DNA of 64,000 nt from Bonia amplexicaulis (lineage: Eukaryota; Streptophyta; Magnoliopsida; Poales; Poaceae), in contig CM070748.1 of assembly GCA_036346245.1 (NCBI GenBank), positions 2,896,348 through 2,960,347 of the forward strand. The letters run 5' to 3'. The first letter of the stretch is position 1. Every line of letters starts with the position of its first letter. Position numbers and translations under genes: made by a program. Positions 38,637 through 49,599 of this stretch are shown in pieces. The notes under the pieces are model-generated. The model saw nothing but the letters and a program-made list of their open reading frames with translations. It was not told where the DNA came from and did not search any database.

Positions 38637-39277
38637 CTAGATCGCTTTGATGATCTTCAGAGCTTCCATGGATAGTATCACGTCAATCTTGTTGGGATTA
38701 ACTTCGATTCCCCACCCAGACACAAGGAAGCCAAGCAACTTGCCTACCAGGACTTCGAACACACACTTATCTGGGTTAAGTTTTATCCAACGGTTATCGA
38801 AGGTTTCTTGGAGGTCCACGTCGTGGGACGCTGCCCGCTTGCTTTTGACGACCACATCATCGACATAAGCCTCGATGTTTTGGCCTAGTTGCGACGCCAA
38901 GATGAGTGCAACTAGCCTGGTGAATGTGGCTCCGATATTCTTTAGCCCAAAGGGCATCATGATAATGCAATATGTCCCCCAGGGACTATGAAGCTTGTCT
39001 TTGCTTCGTCCTCCTTTGCCATATGTATCTGGTGGTACCTGGAGTATGTATCGAGGAAACTCATCATTTCACAACCCACCATTACATCCACTAGTTGGTC
39101 GATGTAGGATAAAAGATAGGTGTCCTTAGGGCATGCCTTATTAAGATTGGTGAAGTCCACGCACATGCACAAGGTGCCATTTGTTTTCTTCATGAGCACT
39201 GGGTTGGCAAGCCACTCAGGATGGACCACCTCTCTGATGATATCAGAGGCGAGAAGTTTGGCCACCTCGGTTGGCAT
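38637..39277 (-). pseudogene. gypsy reverse transcriptase remnant
   Basis: Two adjoining frames cover the palm. 39277-38957 has a block with WLANPVLMKKTNGTLCMCVD and LNKACPKDTY. 38960-38637 has MMPFGLKNIGATFTR and the catalytic box AYVDDVVVKS. The YVDD box is intact but the two halves are out of frame at about 38958. The match is to conserved Ty3/gypsy RT motifs. Confidence 0.88.
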
Positions 39278-39723
39278 CTAGGGTGAGGTCGCCCCCACCG
39301 ACACCCATTTTGATGGGTCTTGTAGGCTAAGTGGCACCCTCTTTGTTTTGTCGTCAAGCCTCGGCTTCGGCGTCCACCCTAAGGCTGAAGGAGGGGTGCT
39401 TTCGAGAAGGGGCTTGTTTCACAATGAGGGATTGATGTGGAGGCTGGTGCGGTCATTTTGCCTACGTTGGCCTCACATGTTGAGCTCGATCTATTGCGTG
39501 AGGTCCTGGTCACCGAACACTATGATGATTCCTACGAGTCCTAGGAGCTTCATGCATAAGTAGTTGTGATGCAGGATTGCACCGAAGGTGTTGAGGGTAG
39601 CTCTCCCCAATGTAGCATTACAGGAATACTGGAGGTCCACAACGTCGAAGTTGATGACTTTGTGTTTGCACTACGCTCCTCGCCCAAAGGCTACCTTGAG
39701 CACTATTTTCCCCAACGCGTGGA

Positions 39724-40071
39724 CTAGCTGCCCGCTGAAGCCTTGCAAGGGGATGCCTGGTGGATCCAACCTACTTCAGGGATGCCCATCTGGTTGAAGG
39801 CATCAACAAATAGAAGGTCTGCAGAGCTGTCTCTGTCCACCAAGACTCGCCTCACATCATAACCCACGATCCTAGTCTCGATTACGAGGGGTCTTGGTGG
39901 GGGAAGTCCACCCCAACACGTCGTTCGCCTTGAAGGTGATGTCAGCGTGGGCCCATTCCGAGACCACATGCGTGGGGTAGGCGGCGATGTGGTGGATCCT
40001 GTGCGTGTCGGCTCTCTACTGTCTCTCAAAGGGAACTTTAGGGACGACCTATCCGAGATGGTGTTAATCAC
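39724..40071 (-). pseudogene. gypsy aspartic protease remnant
   Basis: The frame contains YDVRRVLVDRDSSADLLFVDAF. In intact relatives this reads VLVDGGSSADIL with the catalytic D-T/S-G-S. Here the glycine is altered (DRDSS). The protease lies between gag and RT, as expected. Confidence 0.7.
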
Positions 40072-40199
40072 CCTGCGGGGGCCACCCTTGGAGCCCTAGA
40101 TTTGTAGAACGGCTGGTGGGGGTTGGACAAGCGATACCTTCAGGTTGTACTGTACGTGCACTACCATTGATACACTCATTTCATAGGCATAATCCCTAG

Positions 40200-41935
40200 C
40201 TACGCTTTCTAGAGTGTTGCGATGGTGGGGCGGTCACGAGTGAGGTGGTCTCTCGGCCATACACCTTGCACCATGCTCCTTGCTGTCAGGAGTCCTCCCG
40301 ACAACACCCCCTTCCGTGCCCATAGCCTCTTCGGCCATGGCCACAGCCTCCAGAGGTAGTGCTCTCCTCAACTCCTTCGATGCCGAAGACGTACCTAGAC
40401 CAGAGCCCCCTTCACTGCTTGCAGTTGTGGTCCTCTTTTGTGGAAGCAGGAGTATGCTTGGCTTCAGAGGCAGGTGGCGCAACCTCTGCCTTGCGTCACG
40501 TCGTGTCCTTTCTGCCCTAGCATATTCCTTCATCTTGTCAAAGAGCTTAGCCATTATCTTTATGAGCTTCCATGAGTGGGCCCTTCTAGAGGCCGCGGAT
40601 AGTCGCGTTGATGATGGTATCATTGATGTCTCTTACTTCGCAACAAATCTTCACAAAGCGTTTGATGTAAGCCCGCAGCTTCTCCCCTGGCGCTTGTCTC
40701 TCCACGAAGAGTTGGTCGACGTCGACTTGCTCTACGTAGTTGTCTTAGAAATTGTTATGCATGATGTTTCGGATCTGCTCCCATTCATACACCGAGCTAG
40801 GGGAGATGGTGAAAAACTAGGAGAGGGCAACCCCTAGAGAGCAAGTAGCAACCCCTTCTCATTCATCGAGTCATCCCCCTCCCCCCTATCTCGATGGATG
40901 TCTCATGGACATGTAGGTACTCGCGGGGGTCTGTGTCGCCTTGGTAGGGCTCCACCATGGACATCATGAAGTCTTTATGCCAAGCGCTCAGCTACAAGTA
41001 GGGGTGCAAACAGAGATGATAATTTTTGACCGACCAAAGGCTCGCGGAGCGAATACAAAAGGGGTAAATGGGTATCTGACACTATCCATGTTCAACTCCA
41101 ATGTTGAGGAAAAAATATGGAATATAATACAGGATGGGTGATATCTGTCCGTATATAACTGTATGTCAAGTAATATGAGGAAGTATGTTGTGATTTCACT
41201 TAGAAACAAGATAACATATAGACAGATTGTTATATCTAAACAGGCAATGAATATTGAGTGCTCCTCTTTCGACATCTCAGCGATCAGTCTCTTCATGTTT
41301 GCTTTGACTGCACCCTACTGTCCAATGTCCTTTGTAGGGGTGTAAAAAAAGCGGATAATTTTTATTCGACTGACCGTCCGAAGGTTTACGGAATGAATAT
41401 AGAATGGAGAAATGGGTATATGGTATTATCTGTGTCCAACTCAGACTCTAAGAAAAAAATACTGAATAGGATACATGATGCGCGATATCCGTCTGTATCC
41501 ACTTTGATTGCGCCCCTAGCTACAGGCCCATGCAGAGGGGGACTCGGGGTCCACCCTTCGGGAGGTATTGCGAGCCCCAGCATTGACCTCGTGACTTTTC
41601 GTCCCTTCTCCAACCGCCTCTGCCACTATCACGGAGGTTGGTTGACTCCAGCTCTCCTGTATCTCGTGCATGGCTTTGCGCAAGTTTGTCAGTTCTTGCT
41701 GTAGCATTGCGAGGATCGCTTCAATGGGACTTCTGCTCGTGCTCGGCACTGAAGGAAGGATGCCCCCCGCTCCTTGCGTGGTGACGGTGACAGTGTCGAT
41801 GCCGGCGGAGACCACTGCTGGAGCGGCGGGGACCTCGATGTTTCGGTTGCCCGTCGCGATCGGGTCCTCCATTGGCAATGCTTCCCTCTCCATCACTGGT
41901 GCGGCCAACGAAGAGCCACCCTTGTTACCTGTCAT
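40200..41935 (-). pseudogene. gypsy gag remnant, split by a hAT insertion
   Basis: The N-terminal part (41935-41519) has a coiled-coil-like AILAMLQQELTNLRKAMHEI. After the 520-bp hAT insert the frame resumes, with stops, through an LFVERQAPGEKLRAYIKRF-like retrotransposon gag segment at about 40770-40650. It ends in a basic region near 40560-40500. No intact zinc knuckle was seen. Confidence 0.7.
40999..41518 (+). mobile_element. non-autonomous hAT element (tandem dimer form) inside gag
   Basis: The termini TAGGGGTGCAAAC and ...GATTGCGCCCCTA are inverted. Flanks GCTACAAG (40991-40998) and GCTACAGG (41519-41526) match at 7 of 8 positions. A second left terminus TAGGGGTGTAAAA appears inside at about 41336. 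The text after it repeats the text after the first (GATAATTTTT, GACCG, AAATGGGTAT, GATATC/GATATCCGTCTGTATCC). The element is therefore a head-to-tail dimer whose first unit lacks its right end. Confidence 0.85.
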
Positions 41936-42125
41936 AGGTCAGGGTGCCGCCTCATCGGTATGTCTCTGCCATGGGGGCGGGGGACCTTCGCGGGCCGTCT
42001 CACTCGCCCTTGTTGCGGCGGTCTCGGTGACAGTGCTATTCTTCCACTTAGTAGTCGACGTGGTCGTCTTTTTTTGTGCCATTGCATCCGAACACTCCTT
42101 TATCAACTCACCACATCTATGCCGG

Positions 42126-42145
42126 TCCCCACGGACGGCGCCAAC
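42126..42145 (-). other. retrotransposon primer binding site
   Basis: On the minus strand GTTGGCGCCGTCCGTGGGGA directly follows the LTR end (...CCATAACA). Position and TGGCGCC start are typical of grass gypsy elements. Confidence 0.75.
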
Positions 42146-42490
42146 TGTTATGGTTATAGACCAAACAGTGAATAAAGGAGCTACGAGAAAACCACAAAGG
42201 GGCTGTCCAGAGCCTTACAAACCATAGAGATAGGAGGTAGAGGTCCGTGCTACCTAGATTTGTGTGAATAAAAAGAGCCTGCCTCCCATGGCGTCTTGAG
42301 GCAAATATTTATAGCCATGAGAATACTTGTTACATAAATTCTTGTCTACAATCGTAAGAGCGGTACCGTCTTTTCCCTTGCGACGGCCCTCTCAGGCCAG
42401 TCATGTGGCCTCATGATTACTGGGCCTCCTAGTGCAATGGGCCGTTGGGCCAAGGTGAGGCCGCTCCTCCAGCAAACATGAACCTGATGG
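42146..42490 (-). mobile_element. 5' LTR of the gypsy element
   Basis: It begins (plus strand) TGTTATGGTTATAGACC. A minus-strand TATA box (CTATAAATA) lies at 42306-42314. It shares order and wording with the remnant at 31608-31932. The outer end is estimated. Confidence 0.7.
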
Positions 42491-42494
42491 CAAA

Positions 42495-42890
42495 TGAAAA
42501 CCAAAATCAAACCATTTTTTCTATACAATTTCTCAGATTTTTTTCTTGTGATTTCATGAAGATGGGAAACCGAACTTCATGATCATGAACTAACAAAACG
42601 CAAACCGAAAATGCAACGCTTTTTCCTTGTAATTTCTCGCTATTTTCCCCTTGATTCGTGAAGATGTGAACATGAACATGATGATCACGAACTTGAACAT
42701 AATCCAGCAAAATGCAAACCGAAAGTTGCAGTTTTGGATCTTCCAAGAAATTCCGTAAACTTGTTGCATTTTGGATATTCATGAAATTGTACATAAATAC
42801 TCTTGCATTTTCGGATCTTCAAGAAATGGCATAAACTTGTCGCATTTTTGGATCTTGAAGAAATTGTACAGAAATACTATGCTTCCTCGA
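42495..42890. repeat. degenerate tandem repeat of TTCATGAAGAT / GATCTTCAAGAAAT type
   Basis: Phrases such as TTTTCTTGTGATTTC, ATGCAAACCGAAA, TTGCATTTTGGATATTCATG and CGCATTTTTGGATCTTGAAG recur at about 65-110-base steps. It is not coding; short open frames here are repeat-derived. Confidence 0.55.
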
Positions 42891-43109
42891 ATGTACAACA
42901 TAACCATCCCAGAGGTATTTCTGATTTTGTCGTTCACCCAAAATGCGACAGTGGCGGGCGGCTAGGTGGAAATAAGAGAAATGGGAGAATATTGGGCACA
43001 AAATTGCAGCATAAATTATAATAAATTATAACACAAATTAGAAATAATTACTGCACAAATGTGTAATCTTCAAAAAGAAAACCAAAAAACACAGCAAAAT
43101 ATTGTAATA

Positions 43110-43345
43110 GCTTGTAGGCTTATTCTTTTTTGTTTCGGCTTATGACTTTTTATTGTGGTCTATGACTTTTGGGTTGTTTATGAAAGAGAATACATAATAA
43201 TAAAAACTCGCGTGTGATTTTGGCCAATATAAATGAAGTCACTACAGTGTGTGCTATAATAAACTTATACACCTTTCAAATACTCCATTTAAAAGTTAGT
43301 TATAGTAGAAAAGCCAAAAAATAGTTTTTAGAAGCTAAAAAGAAG
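43110..43345 (-). mobile_element. MITE family B, copy 4 (minus)
   Basis: CGTGTGATTTTGGCCAATATAAATGAAGTCACTACAGTGTG, read as two overlapping phrases, parallels copy 3. It ends in AGTTTTTAGAAGCTAAAAAG like the other copies. Confidence 0.65.
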
Positions 43346-44129
43346 AGACCTTGTGTTCATCCCCGTTTCTTGCCCTAGTGATGGATCTTGCATACGCTGA
43401 CTGCCACCTACATCGACCATCGTGCCGCACAGAACCAATCGCGTCGCGTTGTCATGTCTTGCGGTAGCTGGAACAACTCCCTCGTCGAGCCCAACAAGGA
43501 CGACACGCCAGGTCTGAATCCGGATCATCGGCGGGGAGGCAAACCTAGTGGGCTTACGGATATGATGAAGCACATATCATGTCACTGCCGTTGAGGATGA
43601 TCGGATCCGGTGGCTGACGTTGAGGAGGATGCCTAGATCCGATCGAATCTGTCGCTCACTGAACCACCTACCGAGTCCTTCTCCCTCACCGTGACTCCGC
43701 CACCCCTCGATGGTGGAAAAGAGTGAGAGGAGAGAGCTAGTGAGAAGGACATGGAGGGGTTTGGGGACAGATCTATGGGATGATTTGGCGGGGGAGGGAT
43801 GAAGAAAGGTTATGATTTATGACTGGTGAGTGAAGCAGATGGGAGAGATGGTCCAAGGGTTTTTTTACAAAATAGTCGGAGGTGGGTGGGACCATGGGAA
43901 GTGAAAGTTATTTACTTTTTTCTTGCAGCTGATGACTTTTGTACGTTATTGATAGTTTTTGTTTGCACTTTTTGAGATGCAGCAGACGATGGAGATGCTG
44001 ATGCGAACGACGCATACAGTTTTGGACTCAAGAAACTGTTAGAAAAATCTGCTTTAAGAAGTCGTTTCATTTGTTTCGACTTTCGGAAAAGCCAAAAGGC
44101 CAAAAGTCATCGGCTAGGTTCTTTTTGGT
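43346..44129. other. intergenic, no supported gene
   Basis: The open frame at 43388-43594 and its opposite-strand partner have no recognisable domain. The stretch lies between two family B MITEs and could be sequence trapped between them. Confidence 0.35.
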
Positions 44130-44530
44130 TTTGTCTTTGGTTTGTCACTTCTTGCTACAGTAACTAGATTTTAAGTGGTACGTTTTTTTAAGACGAAGTC
44201 TACAGGCAATGGTGGCTCCACGTTTGTGACCTGTGGAGTAACATAGGTCAAGCGACCCCACATGTTTTTGCAAAATAGCCTAAATACTTTTGATATTTGC
44301 AGTGACATATATAAAACTGTAAAGATTTTAAAGGAATTGACCTCACAGAGTTTTGAGTTCTGACTCCGTCACTATCTATAGGTAGATTGTAGTAGACACT
44401 ATACCGAGTCCAGCTATACCAGCCAAAATTACATGCAACTGTTTTCCTCTACGTACTGTCTCTCGCGAACAGCCAGAATTCAAAAGCCCTAATCCAAAAG
44501 CCAAAGCCACAGCCTAAAAAAAACCCTTCA
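44130..44530 (+). mobile_element. MITE family B, copy 5, with an internal insertion
   Basis: CTTGCTACAGTAACTAGATTT and TTTTTTAAGACGAAGTCTAC match the family's left part. CCTCTACGTACTGTCTCTCG and CAGCCAGAATTC match the right part. Between about 44200 and 44410 lies unrelated sequence, so this copy is interrupted or chimeric. Confidence 0.55.
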
Positions 44531-44879
44531 TCGACTGCAGCCCAAAACAACACAGCTAATCTAACCGTGCATATCCAAATTTTCAGATTTTCAGAAAAAA
44601 AAAGGCGTTTTCACCGGACACTTCCTCTCACCGATAGATGCATTTTGGAGGCCTAAAATGGCAAGGAATGCTTGCCACACGTAGGTTCCTTCCCGCAACA
44701 CTAATTTTTGACATGCATGGCTTCTTTTCCCTTGCACTGCTTGCTCGTTTCCACGGAGGCATTAACCCCGTTCCCAGCCACTCCCTTCTCGGGCTATTTG
44801 CAGATTCTCTGATGATGGCACCTCTATTTTGCCGGTTTTAACTGCTATTAACGACAAGGGCATTTCCGTCATACTGTTG

Positions 44880-45837
44880 TTGCAGCGGTTAACAAGATCT
44901 CAAGGGTGCCTCCCGGCGAAACCTGCTGCTCTCCGAGCCCCCGCCGGGGTGGGCTTGCAGAGGTATGTGTATGCATCCTCGTATCAATCTCTCAACAACG
45001 TATGATCATGCCGCATGCTGTTGCTATGATCTGGGGGAAGCTTTTCACCCGGTTCCAGCCTCCAACATTGCTTCAGAATCCGCAGTTTCGTGATTACATA
45101 CGTTGTAGAAATATAGCAGTTTTTTTGTGGGATTATGTCAACAGATGTTCATTTCTTGGCGTTAAAATGATCAAATCGCCATTGGAGGTTTCCCTTTCTA
45201 CTTTCTAATGGTTTCTGTTTTATGTATCTCTTTTTTTTAAAAAAAAAAAGGCTCCTGGGATTGGTATTGAAACCTTGCATCCTGAATGGCTCAATATGTT
45301 GAGCAAGATTCGCTGTCGCGTCAACAACACAACTTGTTTGTTCTGTTGATTTCGTCTTGGTTGTGACTTGTTGTCATCGAATCAGTTTCCAATCATTCTG
45401 AAAAGCAGAACGTTTTCATATTGTATGTTCTTGATCATATATCTAGGACCTTTGGCCATCGTTTCTAAATGCTGAAGTAATATTCATCAATCCATTTTTA
45501 TTAACCGTTTTGTTCATTCACTTTCTTCTCTTATAATTATTTTTTCTGCTATATAATTAATATAGTATGTAGTCGGACCAACTTGGTCCTATTGTTCCAA
45601 TAAAAAAGTCACAATTTCTATATACCTGTTTCTTTTGAGTTTGACCATTGATCTGGAGCATCAATCTGTGTTAATAAGATTTTTTGAACTATTTGGTCTC
45701 GTTATATAACAGCATCCTCTTCTTTTTCTTGGGTTACTACTTGCTACCATTGACATCAGCACTAAAAAATTACACCTACATTTTTTTCCATGAGCAGAGA
45801 TCAGAGTCCAGATATCCTGACAAATTAGCTCAGATCA
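44880..45837 (+). promoter_or_regulatory. 5' UTR and probable 5'-UTR intron of the thioredoxin gene
   Basis: A GC-rich stretch (44880-44962) ends TTGCAGAG|GTATGTG, a good donor. The acceptor CCATGAGCAG| at 45797 leaves a short UTR exon, AGATCAGAGTCCAGATATCC..., before the ATG at 45838. The inferred intron is about 835 bp, based on consensus sites only. Confidence 0.5.
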
Positions 45838-46736
45838 ATGGGGAATTGCTGTGGCAGCGTAAATAATCTCTTACTCCCGTACAGTACATTTACAACTTTG
45901 CTCATTGAATTATGCACTGCAACTTCATTTCATTTGCTGTGCTTGCAATGCTACATGCTAAATCACATTTAGATTTAGTAATTAGTATCCAATCCACATA
46001 CACACGGTTTTGCTGAAATTTTTTGCTCGACTGATCGAAAGGCTCAAAGGCAAGCCATTTGTCAGCTTGTACACTTGTAATTAGGAAACTGTATTATGCT
46101 TCTATCTGCAGAGTTCTGTAGATGCTGAGGAACAGCTAGATTACAGCGCCGGAAATGTGACTATCATACCTGATCAGAGGAGTTGGGAGCAGAAATTGGA
46201 AGAAGCAAGTGAACTTGGCAATACAGTAAGTAGCTTACATGACTACTTATAATCAATGGTATAACTTAACACATACTCCTTGTGACACAAGGATAGGTGT
46301 ATGTGACTTACCATTTTAAAATTCCTTCAACTGTTTAGGTTAACCATGTTGGCATGTCCATCTGCACAGGTTGTGATAAAATTCAGCGCAACTTGGTGCG
46401 GCCCGTGTAGGAATGCTGCTCCTGTATACGCCGAACTTTCTTTGAAGCATTCAGATATTGCATTCGTGTCCGTGGATGTAGACGAACTGCCGGTAAAGAA
46501 ATGTTCAGAATTTTGCCCATTGAACTTTACTTTGAACATACAAAATTTTGCATTAAATGTTAAAACTAAAGGTCACTTTAAAATGCATGAATCCTCAGGA
46601 ACTGGTCTCACAATTCGACATACGTGCAACCCCAACATTCATTTTCCTGAGAGACAAGAAGGAGATTGATAAGCTGGTCGGAGGCAACCAGGCAGATCTT
46701 GAGAAGAAGTTCGAACAGTTTTGCCGGCAGAAGTGA
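45838..46736 (+). CDS. h-type thioredoxin with N-terminal MGNCC acylation signal
   Basis: Four coding exons (45838-45858, 46112-46225, 46370-46492, 46599-46736) give 131 residues. The first exon codes for just seven residues, MGNCCGS, and was found by following the splice junctions upstream. Gly2 with Cys4/Cys5 suits N-myristoylation and palmitoylation, known for some plant h-type thioredoxins. The classic site WCGPC is intact (Trp54, Cys55, Cys58). The cis-Pro loop is ATPT (Pro98). The C-terminal IDKLVGGNQADLEKKF matches the family. It should reduce disulfides in target proteins in the cytosol or at membranes, recharged by NADPH-thioredoxin reductase. An intron-retaining frame from 46346 is not a separate gene. 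The length and N-terminal extension resemble the H4/H9 subgroup; the subgroup name is tentative. Confidence 0.92.
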
Positions 46737-47120
46737 TATGGAAGCAGCCTTACGCCGTGTCAGTCGACAGTAGAACTTCAGAATGAGCATGGCTTAACAC
46801 CTGATTGGCTGAAACATCAGCACAGAAACTTCGCCAGTTGAGCTCTCCGAGGAATCTGCGTAGGATGGAGAGACTGACCAACAGAAGTAGAATTTCTTAG
46901 TAGTGTGGAGGTCATCTATCATAAAATGTTCAGTCCGCATTTGGGCAGTAAATTCAGTTAGTGTCTGTAACTCTGCACCTCATTGTTCAGGTAAACTCAT
47001 ACAAAAACAATGTAAGTATGTAACCCCAGATGCCTTCTTTTGCCTCCATCTTGATCTCTCCTCTCATAAAATGCACGGCAAAATAGAAAATCGAAATAGC
47101 AGAAGACATTGATTTAACAT
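46737..47120 (+). other. 3' UTR and flank of the thioredoxin gene
   Basis: AT-rich, no reading frame of interest. The poly(A) site was not fixed. Confidence 0.4.
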
Positions 47121-47124
47121 GAAA

Positions 47125-47880
47125 AACTCTCGGAAAAAACCACGGATATATGGAGGAAAAAATTTACTATACAAGGAGATTACAAGTATGGAAAACTTCT
47201 GTGTGTCTTAACCGTTCGACTATAGAGATGTATATATAGGCTCAAAAATAAGAGTTCCAAACGAGAAATGAACAGAATCCTAGTCAGAGATAAAACAGAG
47301 ACATCAGAAATTAGAACAGTAACTTTCTTGGAGATGAGAATAGCACCCCGTTCGGGGAATCTCAGAAGATAATGGTGAAGAGTTGTAGTCTCAGAAGATA
47401 ATGGGTTAGAATAGTAAGGATCAAGATGATAGATTCCAAGAAGATATGATCTCGACTTGTATTGGATAAGAATCCGATCAAAGACTTTTCGAGTAAGAAA
47501 CGATCTCTAATCGTGTTGGATATGGATCCAGTCGGAGTCTTTTTATAAAGGGGTGAATGAGCTGAGTGTTGCATGCAATTAACACACCTAACGAAACCCT
47601 AGCTGCCATCTCTCACAAGCCCTGCCATACATGCTGGTGTTAACACACTGACGCATGGTGTTCTATCCTCGGACGTTTGGACTTCGGTAGAGACACTACT
47701 ACTACTGCAGCGCTGATCGGGACGATCACAAGGAGAAGACAGTTGGCTTAAGGAAGATCGACTACTTCCACTACATCAATGCATGATATATTGAACTAGA
47801 CTGCTTTAATTCTACTTTCACTGTACTGCGTATCTAATGGTAATGATATATAATCTTTTACTTACATAATTTTCTATTTT
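47125..47880 (-). mobile_element. LTR-like remnant
   Basis: It contains a TATA-like CTTTTTATAAAGGGG at about 47538-47552, repeated ATCTC(G/T)...TTGGATA(A/T)GAATCC phrases, and a leader-like GACACTACTACTACTGCAGC. The layout suits a degraded LTR. Orientation and limits are uncertain, and no internal domains adjoin. Confidence 0.35.
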
Positions 47881-48599
47881 ATATAATGAAAAATTTTAAT
47901 TTATGTTCGCTAGCTTATCTATATCTCAGCCGCCGCTGCTGCACCGCGCGTTGGGGTACAGCTCGCTGGGCCCGCTTCTGCAGAGCCGGCGCTACCGATT
48001 GATTTTGAGCGTGTTTTACCCCGCCCCCTCTTTTCTTCACTAGTGGTGCGGACAAATAGTGTGCTGCGACAAATATAGTGGCAAGTTGAAGAGGAACTTT
48101 TGTTTTGTTGGATTCTCGAGGTTTTTGGTGCTCCTTTTGCATTTGTGTTCAATGATTACATGTAAAAACGTACGGCGATTCTCTGTGTTTTTTCTTTTTG
48201 AGATGGAATACGTGAGTATTCTAGTATAGTTTTTAAAGAAGTTAGCGGTGGCGGAGCCATTGCCTCTACAGTCGGTGTGGATATTGTTCCAATTAAATGC
48301 TCCTCGTAGTTTGGTTTGATCAGGCTTAAAAAATAACCAGCTCGGCCACTGGAAGTTAGTGAGATTATTTTGCCACTACAATTTTAGCACGATACAACAA
48401 CAGTTCCATCGCAGTTTACTGTCTAGAACAGATGAATTTTACATAAATCAGTTCAATTCCCGTAGTAATCTGAAAAAACGCTGTATTCAAAACGGCCTAA
48501 ACGGATCGACCCCCTGCACAGTACAGATTGAGACCCGAGTCTCTATGTTGGGCTTAAATGGGCTCATTTTCAGAGAGGCCCGTGCAAGTTTTGCCTTCC
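47881..48599. other. intergenic, no supported gene
   Basis: The short open frames on both strands have no recognisable domain. Confidence 0.3.
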
Positions 48600-48900
48600 A
48601 TCATGGCCCAGTAACTGACAAGATGCCCTAACTTTCCCAGCTCTCTCTATAAAAACCGCAATGTGCTCTTCTGCACCCCTTGTCCAACTCGCTTTCGCCG
48701 CCGCGGCCATCATCGTCTCACCGGAGCGTTCCTCCGAGCTTGTTTGCTGCCGCACCGATCTTGATTGCTGCTGCGTAGTCGCCCATCCCGTCTTCCCCTT
48801 TTCCCCTTTTCTTTTGTCTTGCAAATTGGTTTTATTTGTGGTTCTTGAACCGGAAAGAGAGTGCTCCTTGTGATACTAGATTGATTGATCACAAGGCGAG
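48600..48900 (+). promoter_or_regulatory. promoter-like segment with TATA box, no gene attached
   Basis: CTCTCTATAAAAACCGC (TATA at 48647-48654) follows two GGCCC words and precedes a CT-rich, leader-like stretch (TCGCCGCCGCGGCC...). It looks like a plant core promoter and 5' UTR. The frame 48661-48873 (70 codons) has no known domain. It may be a promoter left from a lost gene, or an LTR. Confidence 0.3.
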
Positions 48901-49271
48901 CGCTGCAGCTTTGGAGCTCTTTCCTACAAGAACAAAAACGCAGGATTTAATGCTGGCCGGCCGGTCCAAATGGCTCTCCAGTTTGGCTTTTCTGTGACAT
49001 TCATTCTTGTTCCACATCTAATCTTTTCTGTCGTAAATTACATAGTCGTTTCTTCCTTTTTTTCTCTCTCTCTTCGATAGGGTTCTTTGAAGTAGCTCTC
49101 CTTTTCCCCCCTGCATCGAGTAATCTCGCGCTCGGTTGTGCACGACGTCTAGCTGCATGATTTGCCTGTCTTGAAACCACCTGAAAAGATAAATTCACTC
49201 TCGCAAACCTTCGCTTTGTGAAACGTTCTGGACATGTGCGCCTGAGCAGGCTGCCGATGGTGCTGCCGACC

Positions 49272-49476
49272 GCGAAGGGTCGGCGGCGCTTTCCGGCGGC
49301 CCGAGCAGCCCCTGCCGGCTGATGGAGAGGATGAAGAAAACGGGCGGCCGTCGCCCTGTGCGCTGCCTCGCGGTCGGCAGCGCTTTCCGGCGGCCCGGGC
49401 AGCCCCTGCCGTCTGATGGAGAGGATGAAGAAAACGGGCGGCCGTCGCCCTGTGCGCTGCCTCTGGTGCTGGCCCG
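49272..49476. repeat. 94-bp tandem duplication, GC-rich
   Basis: The unit containing CTGATGGAGAGGATGAAGAA and GGGCGGCCGTCGCCCTGTGC occurs at 49319 and 49413, with a partial third copy of the GCTTTCCGGCGGCCCG part upstream. The step is 94 bp, not a multiple of three, so open frames through it change reading frame between copies. That argues against selection for protein. Confidence 0.9.
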
Positions 49477-49599
49477 TGACCCCGTGCGCAAGCAGACCGG
49501 CCCGGTACTCGGCAAGGCTTACCGTTTCCAAGCTCCAAAGGCCCATTCTGTGGTCGAGACGTGTGGAATGTCTCGGGCCGGGCCGAGCCCATGAGGCCC

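Larger units (their letters stand above)
37640..42490 (-). mobile_element. truncated Ty3/gypsy retrotransposon (minus strand)
   Basis: Read on the minus strand from the right, it has an LTR (about 42490-42146), a TGGCGCC-type primer binding site (42145-42126), gag, protease, reverse transcriptase and RNase H. It then ends abruptly near 37640 next to the E2 gene. Integrase and the second LTR are missing. Coding parts are split by stops and frameshifts. A hAT element interrupts gag at 40999-41518. The domain order PR-RT-RH and the PBS identify it as Ty3/gypsy, of the kind abundant in grass genomes. It is dead for autonomous movement. Confidence 0.85.

Noticed and set aside
46346..46669. 107-codon thioredoxin-like frame as a stand-alone gene
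   Set aside because: It contains the WCGPC exon but runs into an intron. Joining at 46492/46599 gives the proper C-terminus.
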